Positions 1 through 7,060 of a DNA stretch of 17,546 nt are shown one piece after another (within the stretch, counting starts at the first letter, position 1; each line of letters opens with the position of its first letter). Position numbers and translations under genes: made by a program. The stretch is from UMGS1601 sp900553335 (GTDB taxonomy: Bacteria > Bacillota > Clostridia > Oscillospirales > Ruminococcaceae). The notes under the pieces are model-generated. The model was not told the DNA's origin, made no database searches, and was given only the letters and a program-made list of their open reading frames with translations. The DNA lies in contig CALEUW010000015.1 of assembly GCA_937920725.1 (NCBI GenBank), positions 1 to 17,546 of the forward strand, read 5' to 3'.

Positions 1-168
1 CTTTTTGGGGAAAGTAAACACCGTATGATATTTGCAATTCCAGCTTGTGTGGGATTAGATGTATGTGTCATTAGTTTATTATTTATTTTAATGATCCTCC
101 CTGTTTTTATTTTTATAATGCGGTTGATAGCCCCATTACTTATTTTAAAACAGGGTTATATATCCTAA
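1..168 (+). CDS. C-terminal end of a membrane protein (partial, cut by window edge)
   Basis: An open frame runs from base 1 to a TAA at 166-168, giving 55 residues without a start inside the window. It is too short to be found by length alone. The translation is strongly hydrophobic: an isoleucine/leucine/valine-rich stretch at about residues 15-40 could form one long or two short membrane helices, followed by a short polar tail ending LKQGYIS. A terminator-like hairpin lies 20 nt after the stop on the same strand, which supports a real gene end. I do not recognise the family from this fragment. It is an inference that this is coding; the hydrophobic composition of AT-rich DNA can mislead. 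Confidence 0.5.
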   Translation, partial: LFGESKHRMIFAIPACVGLDVCVISLLFILMILPVFIFIMRLIAPLLILKQGYIS

Positions 169-187
169 CACTAAAGTCAGTTCATTC

Positions 188-210
188 CACCTGCATGGCA
201 GGTGCTTTTT
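188..210 (+). terminator. Rho-independent terminator after the partial membrane protein gene
   Basis: CACCTGC (188-194) and GCAGGTG (198-204) form a perfect 7-bp stem with an ATG triloop, followed by C and five T (206-210). The orientation fits the plus-strand frame ending at 168. Confidence 0.65.
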
Positions 211-224
211 ATCCAAGATAAGAA

Positions 225-252
225 AAATCCCAACCGAATTCGGCTGGGATTT
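225..252 (-). terminator. Terminator of the minus-strand zinc-ribbon gene, probably bidirectional
   Basis: AAATCCCA (225-232) pairs with TGGGATTT (245-252), then one A/C mismatch, then CCG/CGG around an AATT loop. On the minus strand the stem is followed by a T-run (complement of 223-227). The hairpin lies 18 nt beyond the stop of the minus-strand gene at 271. The plus-strand side is also T-rich, so it may serve both directions. Confidence 0.75.
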
Positions 253-270
253 ATTTTTGAAAATATTAAG

Positions 271-1167
271 TTAGAGTTCAGCATAGTAATCAAGAACGGT
301 ATCGAATTCATCGTCAGAAAGCCCACCGATTGCGATAACATAAGAAATATCATCGGATATATTGGTAACGCACCAATCTCTGTCGTATTTAACTACTGTC
401 AGTGTCTGGGAGTGATTTTCCTTTTCGCCGGTTGATTCATCTTTAACCGTATAATCAATATCTGCGATATAGCCGTCTTTGGCAACAAGTGAGCCATTAT
501 TATACTCTGTAAGCTCGTCATTGCTCATTGGCTGCATATCAACAATCTGATACTCAAAATCGTAATCAAGCTTGTTTTCTCGGTATATCCGCTGCATTCT
601 TTGACAACCCAGCTTAAAGGTTTTAATATCGCTTGCATTCTCTTTTTCTACAATTGCAGTAAGAGCAGTATCCCCTGTTGCTTCTCTGAAATCATCAAAT
701 TCATAGTCCTCTTGAGTTTCATAATAAGCTTCGATCGCTTCTTTGCAATCTCCGGATGAGAAAAATATAAAATAAATAAGAACTCCTGCTGCTATTAAAA
801 GTGCCAAAATTATAATTAGAATTACAATAAGTGTTCCCTTGCCTGATTTTTTAGCCGGCGTAAGATTAACCTCGTTTTCGGGATCGGCATTTTCGCTGGA
901 TACCGGATCAGATGTTGCTGCACTGTTTGCAGAGTAGGAAACAAACGGTATAGGATCAGTTGAACGAGGTGTGTTGTAAAGATTCTTCTCGTCCGAAGCA
1001 GGTTGCTCGATACTTTCTAAAGCAGGTTCAGCCGCAGGTTCTGAAACTTGCTCAGCGATCGATTCCGCTGCAGGTTTTTCGTTAGATTCCGGCTTTGCTC
1101 CGCAGCAAGCGCAGAATTTGTCTTGGTCTGCCAATTGAGCGCCGCAATTTTCACAAAATTTTGACAT
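271..1167 (-). CDS. Zinc-ribbon, single-pass membrane protein (paralogue 1)
   Basis: The 298-residue protein starts with a compact zinc ribbon: two CxxC pairs at Cys5/Cys8 and Cys19/Cys22 in a CGA..FC..CGAKP context, as in many Firmicutes zinc_ribbon_2 proteins. A low-complexity linker rich in Glu, Ala, Pro and Ser follows (about 25-105), then one strong transmembrane helix (about 110-136), then a roughly 160-residue acidic domain that should be extracytoplasmic. That domain resembles the tail of the neighbouring gene (1245-2012), ending in a similar V-x-x-x-(D/E)WC motif, so the two are probably paralogues. I know of no assigned enzymatic role; such proteins are usually annotated zinc-ribbon domain-containing. 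The start ATG is preceded by AGGGGG. A sigma-A-like promoter lies just upstream, so it can be expressed separately from alr. Confidence 0.85.
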   Translation of the reverse strand: MSKFCENCGAQLADQDKFCACCGAKPESNEKPAAESIAEQVSEPAAEPALESIEQPASDEKNLYNTPRSTDPIPFVSYSANSAATSDPVSSENADPENEVNLTPAKKSGKGTLIVILIIILALLIAAGVLIYFIFFSSGDCKEAIEAYYETQEDYEFDDFREATGDTALTAIVEKENASDIKTFKLGCQRMQRIYRENKLDYDFEYQIVDMQPMSNDELTEYNNGSLVAKDGYIADIDYTVKDESTGEKENHSQTLTVVKYDRDWCVTNISDDISYVIAIGGLSDDEFDTVLDYYAEL

Positions 1168-1192
1168 ATAAAATCCCCCTTGTTTTTATTTT

Positions 1193-1224
1193 ATTATAAT
1201 AACATAAAAGAATTAAAATGTAAA
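1193..1224 (-). promoter_or_regulatory. Candidate sigma-A promoter for the 271-1167 gene
   Basis: Read on the minus strand: -35 TTTACA (complement of 1219-1224), 17-nt spacer, -10 TATTAT (complement of 1196-1201). An overlapping TATAAT (complement of 1193-1198) would give a 20-nt spacer. The region is very AT-rich, so the match is only suggestive. Confidence 0.45.
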
Positions 1225-1244
1225 TAGTCTTTAATTTTTGAGAG

Positions 1245-2012
1245 CTATTTTGAACCCTTTAGTGTTTTAAGCTCGCTTTCGTATTCGTCATCAGTCATTT
1301 TTCCGTAAAGCGCTGCATCGCATATAAGACCGAGAGCGTCGTATGTGCACCATTCCGAACCTATTCTAAGGACGGTGAAAGTCTTTGTTTCATCCTTGGA
1401 TTTTGAATCCGAAAAGGTCTGTAATACCTCGACAGTGTATCCTTCCTCAGCGGATATCTGATATCCCTGCCCAAAGGAATCAGCTTTTGAATGCTTATAA
1501 GCGAGAAGATCTATCTCGTCAAGCTGCGTGATGTTTTTTACGGTTAATTTAAAGTCTTTTGCTTCTTTGGTTTCAGCGCTGACGGAGATAAGACGCTCTG
1601 TTCCTTTTTTTATATCAGAAATAGATACATTGTAATAATCTTCGGCGGCTGTTTTTAAAAGCTCTTCGCTGACAGCTGTTTTTAAATCCTTATAATCCCC
1701 TTTTCCGTTAAGAATATTTAAGTAAGATGTTACAGAGGCCTCGTATGTATTATTTTTTATATAGTTTACAAGAATAAACACTACAAAGACAGCTATTATT
1801 GAAATCGCGACGATTCCTATAACTGCGTCACGGTATTTTGAAACCTTGAATTTTACAGCTTTTTTCGCCAGAGTCTGTTTTGTGGAGGGTGGATTTTGCG
1901 CTAATGATGCGGAGTCGCGTTGAGGGCGTTCTGATATTTTCTTACCGCACCAAGGACAAAACTTTTCGTCCTGTGAAAGCTCTGCGCCGCAAATATGGCA
2001 AAAGTTTTGCAT
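1245..2012 (-). CDS. Zinc-ribbon, single-pass membrane protein (paralogue 2)
   Basis: I place the start at 2012 because GGAGGGG lies 4 nt upstream of that ATG (2017-2023) and the zinc ribbon begins at once; the in-frame ATG at 2051 would overlap the end of alr and add 13 basic residues. The 255-residue product has CxxC pairs at Cys5/Cys8 and Cys19/Cys22, a Ser/Pro/Gln/Lys linker, a transmembrane helix at about 61-85 and an external domain of about 170 residues. Domain order and the ribbon match the next gene downstream (271-1167), indicating an old tandem duplication. It starts 31 nt after the alr stop and is probably co-transcribed with it. Function is unknown; a cell-envelope role is only inferred from topology and from alr. 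Confidence 0.85.
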   Translation of the reverse strand: MQNFCHICGAELSQDEKFCPWCGKKISERPQRDSASLAQNPPSTKQTLAKKAVKFKVSKYRDAVIGIVAISIIAVFVVFILVNYIKNNTYEASVTSYLNILNGKGDYKDLKTAVSEELLKTAAEDYYNVSISDIKKGTERLISVSAETKEAKDFKLTVKNITQLDEIDLLAYKHSKADSFGQGYQISAEEGYTVEVLQTFSDSKSKDETKTFTVLRIGSEWCTYDALGLICDAALYGKMTDDEYESELKTLKGSK

Positions 2013-2043
2013 ATCACCCCTCCTCTTGACTTTTGTACTGACT

Positions 2044-3201
2044 TTATTCAAGCCCGATTTGCTTGCCGTTTTTAACGATTATTCTCGGTACTCTTTTTGA
2101 TATTCCGCAGGTTATTTCATATCCGATAGTACCGCATAAATCGGCAATGTCGTCAGCAGTTATCTGCTCGCCGTTTCTGTTGCCTATCAAAACTGCTTCA
2201 TCGCCTGCTGAAACGTCGATTCCCGTAACGTCAACCATTATCTGATCCATACAGACGTTTCCGACTATTTTGCATTTTTTACCGTTAATTATGACTGATC
2301 CCTTGTTTGAAAGAAGCCTTGGATAGCCGTCGGCATATCCGACTGTTACGGTTGCTATTTTCATATCATTTTCAGCGCAAAATGTTCGTCCGTACCCGAC
2401 AAAAGTATCGGATTTTATGTTTTTTACCATAGAAACTGTTGAAACAAGCTCCATTACAGGCTTAATATCAATGGGAATTTCAAGGGAGTGATTCGGATAA
2501 AGTCCGTAAAGGATAATTCCAAGACGTGATAAGTCGGAGCCTTTGGATTTTGAGTATATTCCGCCTGCTGAGTTCAGCCAGTGGCAAATTCCCGTATCGT
2601 ATCCGTCCTTATTCATCAGCCGCTTGACCTCTTTGATTCGGTTTATTTGCATATCTGTGTAAGCAATATTGTCATAGGAGTCAGAGTCTGCAACGCAAAG
2701 ATGTGTAAAAATCCCTTTAACGCTAAGGTTTTCAAGAGCATAGATTTTTTCTGCGTCCTTTACGGCACGTTTGATATCATCACAGGGTATTCCTATTCTC
2801 GTCATTCCGGTATCGAGCTTTATATGTACTTTAACCTTGCCTTTTTTGGCAAAACGGTTCAGTGTTTCGGCATAGCTTAAGTCAATGCACGCCTGAATAA
2901 TGTCGTATTTTATGAGTATATCCGCTTCAGCAGGATCAGTATAGCCGAGGATAAGAATATTTCCCGTTATACCGTTTTCCCTTAACTCTATGGCTTCATC
3001 TATATTTGAAACCGCAAACCACTTTATTTCTAAATCCTCCTGCAAGCACTTTGATACTGCTTTTACGCTGTGACCGTAAGCGTCCGCCTTAACAACGCAC
3101 ATCAGCGATATTTCATCGGGAAGCGCCGCTTTATAGCTTTTTGCGTTGAAAATGAGATTATCAAGATTGATTCTTGCAGCGGTTCTTTTAGTATAGTACA
3201 T
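2044..3201 (-). CDS. alr: Alanine racemase
   Basis: A PLP-dependent fold-type III enzyme that interconverts L- and D-alanine, supplying D-alanine for peptidoglycan, in the cytosol. The 385 residues fit the usual length of about 370-390. The PLP lysine is Lys38 in the signature VVKADAYGH (36-44). The TIM-barrel part includes HIKLDTGMTRIG and THLCVADSD. The C-terminal beta domain holds VGYGRTF, whose Tyr270 fits the second catalytic base, then GYADGYPR and NVCMDQIMVDVT. All expected motifs are present, so it should be active. The start is preceded by GAGGAATGA. It is first in a minus-strand unit with the zinc-ribbon gene at 1245-2012 and is divergent from the YpsA-like gene. Confidence 0.97.
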   Translation of the reverse strand: MYYTKRTAARINLDNLIFNAKSYKAALPDEISLMCVVKADAYGHSVKAVSKCLQEDLEIKWFAVSNIDEAIELRENGITGNILILGYTDPAEADILIKYDIIQACIDLSYAETLNRFAKKGKVKVHIKLDTGMTRIGIPCDDIKRAVKDAEKIYALENLSVKGIFTHLCVADSDSYDNIAYTDMQINRIKEVKRLMNKDGYDTGICHWLNSAGGIYSKSKGSDLSRLGIILYGLYPNHSLEIPIDIKPVMELVSTVSMVKNIKSDTFVGYGRTFCAENDMKIATVTVGYADGYPRLLSNKGSVIINGKKCKIVGNVCMDQIMVDVTGIDVSAGDEAVLIGNRNGEQITADDIADLCGTIGYEITCGISKRVPRIIVKNGKQIGLE

Positions 3202-3221
3202 AAAAAATCATTCCTCAGCTA

Positions 3222-3250
3222 TTGAAATATTTTAAATTTTGTGTTATTCT
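3222..3250 (+). promoter_or_regulatory. Promoter for the YpsA-like gene
   Basis: TTGAAA (3222-3227), 17-nt spacer, TATTCT (3245-3250). The start point would fall near 3257, some 45 nt before the ATG at 3302. It overlaps the divergent alr promoter region. Confidence 0.55.
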
Positions 3251-3253
3251 TAA

Positions 3254-3281
3254 TTTATATGAGTTTTCAAATAATTGACAA
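3254..3281 (-). promoter_or_regulatory. Candidate promoter for alr
   Basis: On the minus strand: TTGTCA (complement of 3276-3281), 16-nt spacer, TATAAA (complement of 3254-3259). The alr ATG is about 45 nt downstream of the predicted start point. The element overlaps the start region of the divergent plus-strand transcript. Confidence 0.5.
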
Positions 3282-3301
3282 AAGGAGGGGCCTCAGGTAA
3301 T

Positions 3302-3835
3302 ATGTCAGAAAACAGACCTCTTGCTTTATGTTTTTCAGGTCACAGGCCCGAAAAGCTTCCGGGAAAAGGAAGGGACAGTGATCCTGGATTTTGTCATTTA
3401 TTGAGTATTTTATATATGGAGATAAACAATGCTTTAAAAAACGGATATACTGTTTTTTATTCGGGAATGGCGAGAGGAATTGACCTCTGGGCGGCAAAGT
3501 TTATTATAGAACAGCGCCGAACGCACCCCGAAATACAGCTTATATGCGTTATTCCCTATAAAAGTCAGAGTACTAGCTTCAAAGGAACGGATAAATGGGA
3601 TTACTCGTTTGTTTTAAATCAGGCAGATGAAGTTATCTGTCTTAGCGATGAATACACCAAGGACTGTTTAAGAAAACGAAACGAATATATGGTGAACCAT
3701 TCTGATAAGCTTATCGCCGTCATGTCAAATCCGAGAAGCGGAACAGGCATGACGATAAATATGGCGAGAAGAAAGGGAATAGATATAAAGATAATAGACA
3801 TAAACAGTCTTTCTCCGTTATTTGAATTCAGTTAA
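3302..3835 (+). CDS. SLOG-family (DUF1273 / YpsA-like) protein
   Basis: The 177-residue protein has the signatures of the DUF1273/YpsA group of the SLOG (SMF/DprA-LOG) Rossmann-like superfamily: CFSGHRPEKLPG near the N-terminus, YSGMARGIDLWAA in the middle, and the later segments IPYKSQ, CLSDEYTKDCLRKRNEYMV and NPRSGTGMTINMARRKG. SLOG proteins are thought to bind nucleotide-derived ligands; B. subtilis YpsA affects cell division. The exact substrate is not known to me. The start at 3302 is chosen because AAAGGAGGGG (3281-3290) lies 11 nt upstream. An in-frame TTG at 3275 would place the ribosome binding site inside the gene. It is single and divergent from alr. Confidence 0.9.
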   Translation: MSENRPLALCFSGHRPEKLPGKGRDSDPGFCHLLSILYMEINNALKNGYTVFYSGMARGIDLWAAKFIIEQRRTHPEIQLICVIPYKSQSTSFKGTDKWDYSFVLNQADEVICLSDEYTKDCLRKRNEYMVNHSDKLIAVMSNPRSGTGMTINMARRKGIDIKIIDINSLSPLFEFS

Positions 3836-3934
3836 TAGTTTACACCGAAATTGAAAAAGTTTCAAGCCTTTTTTGATTTTAACTAAAACTTAAATTATGG
3901 ATACTTATCTAAAAACCCGAAAGGACTTAGATTT

Positions 3935-4849
3935 ATGGCAAAGGATAATATCAAAAAGAAAAGAAAAAAAACACAGGCGCCTATTGCGCTCGTTTATTTT
4001 ATAACGCTTGTAGCAGTGCTTCTCGTAATCGGCGGAATATCTATGTTTGTGATGACGAAGTATGTGCTTGTCGATGACAGCTCGTCTGTTTTGACAGAGG
4101 AGGACCCCACTCCGACAAAGAAGGATAATGCAACAAAGCTTTATCTTCTCGTAAATGACAGAGGAGAGCTTGAGATGACTATGGTCGAAAGGGTTTTGCC
4201 AAAGTCTGCTAAGATAGTGCTTTTGCCTGTTTCAGAGAAAACGCTTGCAGAGGGAACTCAGAAAACGCTTGCTGATATTTATAAAGCAGTTGGCTCTCAG
4301 GGCGTTAAATCGGAGATCGAAACGCTTCTCGGAACGGAGATGAATAACTATATAGTTTTAAATCATGAAAATTTTGAAAATCTTATAGACAACCTTGCAT
4401 CAATATCCTACACCATACCGGAGAATATGTACTATATAGATGAGAACTCTGATGATATTGTGAATTATGAACTGGGACAAGAGCTTACGCTGTTCGGAGC
4501 TGAGTTAAGACCGCTTTTGACGTATCCCGAATATGAAAACGGACCGGGAGAAAACACAAAGGTATGCGGTGAACTTATATCGAGCGTTATAAATCAGGGG
4601 CTTAAAACCTCTCTTACTGTTCAAAACTTAAGCGCTACCTTCAGTGCAATGGTTAAAGGTTCGGACGACAAAGACTTTTCACTAAATGATTTTACAGAGA
4701 AGACTCAAAGCAACATACAGTACATTATTGATAATTCAAACGATCCTGCAAATTATATTACTGCAACGGGATCGTGGAACGCTGAGGGAACGGCGTTTAC
4801 TGTTGACGAAAGCTTTAAAGAACAGCTTAAAACGCTTTTTGAGCTTTAA
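3935..4849 (+). CDS. Membrane-anchored protein with a degenerate LytR-CpsA-Psr (LCP)-like domain
   Basis: 304 residues: a very basic cytoplasmic start (K-rich, residues 3-13), one transmembrane helix (about 16-42), a short Ser/Thr/Pro/acidic linker, then an external domain. That domain echoes the LCP fold: a strand around TKLYLLVNDRGELE, a segment around ...KIVLLPVSEKT, then IYKAVGSQGVKSEIETLLGTEMNNYIVL and HENFENLIDNLASISY, which parallels the family pattern of ET...LLGI.IDYYV.VdF.gF..LVDaLGGV. The conserved Asp/Arg residues that bind polyprenyl phosphate in LCP phosphotransferases are not evident: no RTDT-like or PRD-like motif. It may therefore be a non-catalytic relative. AAAGGA (3920-3925) precedes the ATG. 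The PII-like gene follows after 27 nt, so they are likely one operon. The LCP call is an inference from pattern similarity. Confidence 0.7.
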   Translation: MAKDNIKKKRKKTQAPIALVYFITLVAVLLVIGGISMFVMTKYVLVDDSSSVLTEEDPTPTKKDNATKLYLLVNDRGELEMTMVERVLPKSAKIVLLPVSEKTLAEGTQKTLADIYKAVGSQGVKSEIETLLGTEMNNYIVLNHENFENLIDNLASISYTIPENMYYIDENSDDIVNYELGQELTLFGAELRPLLTYPEYENGPGENTKVCGELISSVINQGLKTSLTVQNLSATFSAMVKGSDDKDFSLNDFTEKTQSNIQYIIDNSNDPANYITATGSWNAEGTAFTVDESFKEQLKTLFEL

Positions 4850-4876
4850 CATTGAAAATAAGGGATGAAATAAAAT

Positions 4877-5218
4877 ATGAAGCTAATGGTGCTCATTTTA
4901 AACAGAACCGAAAGGCTAGACATGCTTCTGGAGGGATTTTCTGCAGCAGGTATCGGGGGAGCTACGATAATCGAGTCCTCGGGACTTGCGCAAACCCTAA
5001 ACCGTATTGGCTCGTCGATACTTACTTCGGCGATCAAGGATATACTGGGAGCGTCTGCTGATGACGATAACAGAACTATATTGTCTGTGATCAAGGACGA
5101 TCAGCTTGAAACGGTGAGAAAGGTCGTTTACGCAACGGTTGGGGATTTATCTTTACCGAACACAGGAATACTATTTACAGTTCCGATAGATTTTGCAGAA
5201 GGAATACCGAGGGTTTAA
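4877..5218 (+). CDS. Small PII-like signalling-domain protein
   Basis: 113 residues, close to the GlnB/GlnK length. The opening MKLMVLILNRTERLDMLLEGFSAAGI resembles the first beta-alpha unit of PII proteins, and the end (NRTILSVIKDDQLETVRKVV, then ...PNTGILFTVPIDFAEG) matches the second half with its VxP/V..I/G strand. The middle, where PII has a T-loop with the uridylylated Tyr, is replaced by SSILTSAIKDILGAS and shows no such site. It is probably a divergent PII-like protein that senses a ligand by another route, not a nitrogen-control GlnB. It lies between the LCP-like gene (27-nt gap) and glyQS (82-nt gap). The ribosome binding site AAGGGA is weak. Confidence 0.7.
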   Translation: MKLMVLILNRTERLDMLLEGFSAAGIGGATIIESSGLAQTLNRIGSSILTSAIKDILGASADDDNRTILSVIKDDQLETVRKVVYATVGDLSLPNTGILFTVPIDFAEGIPRV

Positions 5219-5300
5219 TGCATAATTATAGGGACAATTGACATTTACAATGGATAATTAAATTTTGCAGCATATATACAAAATGCGAAAGGAGAATAGT

Positions 5301-6680
5301 ATGAACAATACAGAAAAGACAATGGAAAAAATAGTGATCCTTTGTAAAAACAGAGGTTTTATTTTTCCGGGAAGCGAAATTTACGGAGGACTTGCAAACA
5401 CATGGGATTACGGCCCTCTCGGCGCACGTCTTAAAAACAATGTAAAGGATACATGGAGAAAAAGATTTATTCAGGAGCGTCCGAACAGCTATGAAGTAGA
5501 TGCAGATATTCTTATGAACCCAAGAGTTTGGGAAGCAAGCGGACACGTTACAAGCTTTTCAGATCCGCTTTTGGATTGTAAGGAATGTAAAATGCGTCAC
5601 AGAGCAGATAATCTTATAGATGACTTTGATCCTGACGCTCATGCAGACGGTATGACAAAGGAAGAGATGTTTGAGTACATAAAGGCTCATTCTATCCCCT
5701 GCCCTCATTGCGGAAAACATAATTTCACCGATATAAGAGAGTTTAACCTCATGTTCCAGACCTTTAGGGGAGTTACAAACGACTCTAAGAGCGTAATTTA
5801 TCTTCGTCCTGAAAATGCACAGGGAGAATACGTAAACTTCTTAAATGTACAGCGCACTATGCGTGCGAAGCTTCCGTTTTCTATAGGACAGATCGGAAAG
5901 GCTTTCAGAAATGAGATTACTCCAGGTAACTTTACATTCAGAACAATTGAGTTTGAGCAGATGGAGTTTCAGACCTTCTGTAAGGAGGGCGATGACACAG
6001 AGCTTTACGATTACTTTAAGCAGTACGGAATGGAATATTACAAGGATCTCGGTATTGCGCCTGAGCATTTGCGTTTCCATGATCACGAAAAGCTTGCTCA
6101 TTACGCAAAGGCAGCCTGCGACATCGAATTTCTGTTCCCGTTCGGCTGGGGTGAGATAAACGGAACTCACAACAGAACTAATTTTGACCTTACACGCCAT
6201 CAGGAATTCAGCGGTACAAAGCAGGAATATCTTGATCCGGAAACAAATGAGAAGTTTATTCCGTTTATTATCGAGTCAACATACGGACTTGACAGAACAG
6301 TTTTGGCGCTTCTTTGTGAGGCTTATGACGAAGAGGTTATTGATGCGGAGAAAAATGACACAAGAGTTGTGCTTCATTTAAGTCCTGTGGTAGCTCCTTA
6401 TAAAGCTGCGGTTTTACCGCTTTCAAAGAAGCTTTCGGACGGAGCTTATGAGCTTCATAAAAAGCTTTCAAAGTCGTTCATGGTTGATTTTGACGTTACA
6501 GGCTCAATAGGTAAAAGATACCGCCGTCAGGACGAAATCGGAACACCTTTCTGTATCACATACGATTTTGATACCCTTGAGGACGGCTGTGTAACGGTAA
6601 GAGACAGAGATACTATGGAGCAGGAAAGAGTAAAGATTGACGATCTTGAAGGTTATCTTTCAAAGAAAATGGAATTTTAG
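5301..6680 (+). CDS. glyQS: Glycyl-tRNA synthetase, single-chain (alpha2) type
   Basis: A class II aminoacyl-tRNA synthetase that charges tRNA-Gly in the cytosol. 459 residues, as expected for the homodimeric bacterial form. Visible motifs: FIFPGSEIYGGLANTWDYGPLG at the N-terminus; a zinc-binding insertion with Cys93/Cys96 (CKEC) and Cys134/Cys137 (CPHC); REFNLMFQT; RPENAQGEYVNF; motif 2 FRNEITPGNFTFRTIEFEQME; motif 3 ESTYGLDRTVLALL; and the C-terminal anticodon-binding domain from about APYKAAVLPLSKK to RDRDTMEQERV. The start at 5301 is chosen over an in-frame ATG at 5265 because GAAAGGAG lies just upstream (5287-5294). No T-box leader fits in the 82-nt gap before it. A strong terminator follows. 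Confidence 0.97.
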   Translation: MNNTEKTMEKIVILCKNRGFIFPGSEIYGGLANTWDYGPLGARLKNNVKDTWRKRFIQERPNSYEVDADILMNPRVWEASGHVTSFSDPLLDCKECKMRHRADNLIDDFDPDAHADGMTKEEMFEYIKAHSIPCPHCGKHNFTDIREFNLMFQTFRGVTNDSKSVIYLRPENAQGEYVNFLNVQRTMRAKLPFSIGQIGKAFRNEITPGNFTFRTIEFEQMEFQTFCKEGDDTELYDYFKQYGMEYYKDLGIAPEHLRFHDHEKLAHYAKAACDIEFLFPFGWGEINGTHNRTNFDLTRHQEFSGTKQEYLDPETNEKFIPFIIESTYGLDRTVLALLCEAYDEEVIDAEKNDTRVVLHLSPVVAPYKAAVLPLSKKLSDGAYELHKKLSKSFMVDFDVTGSIGKRYRRQDEIGTPFCITYDFDTLEDGCVTVRDRDTMEQERVKIDDLEGYLSKKMEF

Positions 6681-6700
6681 TTTTAATAAGAAACTCAAAG

Positions 6701-6730
6701 GCAAGCGGATTAATTTCCGCTTGCTTTTTT
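6701..6730 (+). terminator. Rho-independent terminator of glyQS
   Basis: GCAAGCGGA (6701-6709) and TCCGCTTGC (6716-6724) form a perfect 9-bp stem with a 6-nt loop, followed by six T (6725-6730). Confidence 0.92.
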
Positions 6731-6789
6731 GCTGTTTACCTAGTGCAACGTTTCAGTGAAAGTTTTTTCGTAAGAGAATGTAAAAAAAC

Positions 6790-6847
6790 TGTGAAAAATA
6801 CTGATCGGGTTTTTCTGTAAAAAAATAAGTTTTCAGTACTTTTCACA
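6790..6847. repeat. Long imperfect inverted repeat in the glyQS-pflB gap
   Basis: TGTGAAAAATACTGA (6790-6804) and TCAGTACTTTTCACA (6833-6847) are inverted copies with one mismatch in 15 (A6798 against C6839, which becomes a G-U wobble in a minus-strand transcript). The 28-nt spacer is T- then A-rich. It lies 150-210 nt upstream of the predicted pflB promoter. It could be a paired protein-binding site or the remnant of a small palindromic element. Confidence 0.6.
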
Positions 6848-6972
6848 AGAAATCAGACGTATTTAGATATTTATTGTGAAATAGATATGAAACATTAAAC
6901 GAAGCGATAAAAGATACAGGCAGTTGCATCGGTTTTTTTAGATATACCGGCGTTTGAGCCTTGTTTTCATGC

Positions 6973-7001
6973 TTGCTTTTTTTTGTTTTATATGCTATAT
7001 T
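6973..7001 (+). promoter_or_regulatory. Extended -10 promoter of pflBA
   Basis: TTGCTT (6973-6978), exactly 17 nt, then TGC-TATATT (6993-7001), an extended -10 box. Transcription would start at about 7007-7008, at the foot of the first leader hairpin and about 205 nt upstream of the pflB ATG. Confidence 0.65.
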
Positions 7002-7003
7002 AT

Positions 7004-7060
7004 CAACTGAAAAATACCTGTCGCTTTTAGGGGCGGGTAATGCAGATTTCAGTTGTTTTT
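7004..7060 (+). promoter_or_regulatory. 5' leader hairpin with T-run (possible attenuator)
   Basis: CAACTGAAA (7004-7012) pairs with TTTCAGTTG (7047-7055). Inside it TACCTGTC (7015-7022) pairs with GGCGGGTA (7032-7039), all 8 positions pairing if G-U is allowed. TTTTT (7056-7060) follows at once, as in an intrinsic terminator. The predicted start point falls in the first strand of the outer stem, so up to four pairs could be lost in the real transcript. Confidence 0.55.

Noticed and set aside
202..435. Plus-strand frame across the terminator and the end of the zinc-ribbon gene
   Set aside because: It spans a terminator hairpin and runs antisense to a well-supported gene.
3267..3497. Minus-strand open frame opposite the YpsA-like gene
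   Set aside because: It is antisense to a conserved gene, has no ribosome binding site and no recognisable protein motif.
3856..3882. TTGAAA-aag-TTTCAA with T-run as terminator after the YpsA-like gene
   Set aside because: The stem is only six AT-rich pairs with a 3-nt loop; it may contribute but I cannot support it as a terminator. A promoter for the LCP-like gene here was equally unclear.
5219..5300. T-box leader for glyQS
   Set aside because: The 82-nt gap is too short, and neither the antiterminator TGGNACC motif nor a specifier stem is visible. The gap before lysS (18 nt) is also too short.
5841..6200. 119-codon minus-strand frame inside glyQS
   Set aside because: It is a mirror frame of conserved synthetase motifs with low-quality composition and no ribosome binding site.
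6848..6900. Rex or CRP-like operator (TTGTGAAATAG...) upstream of pflB
   Set aside because: Only one half-site resembles a TTGTGAAA-type sequence; the second half is missing, so I do not call it.
7004..7055. TPP riboswitch-like phrases (CTGAAAAATACC and TAATGCAGA) in the first pflB leader hairpin
   Set aside because: The invariant CUGAGA and GGAUAAUGCCAGCG elements are absent and the fold is a simple nested hairpin; pflB is also not a thiamine gene.
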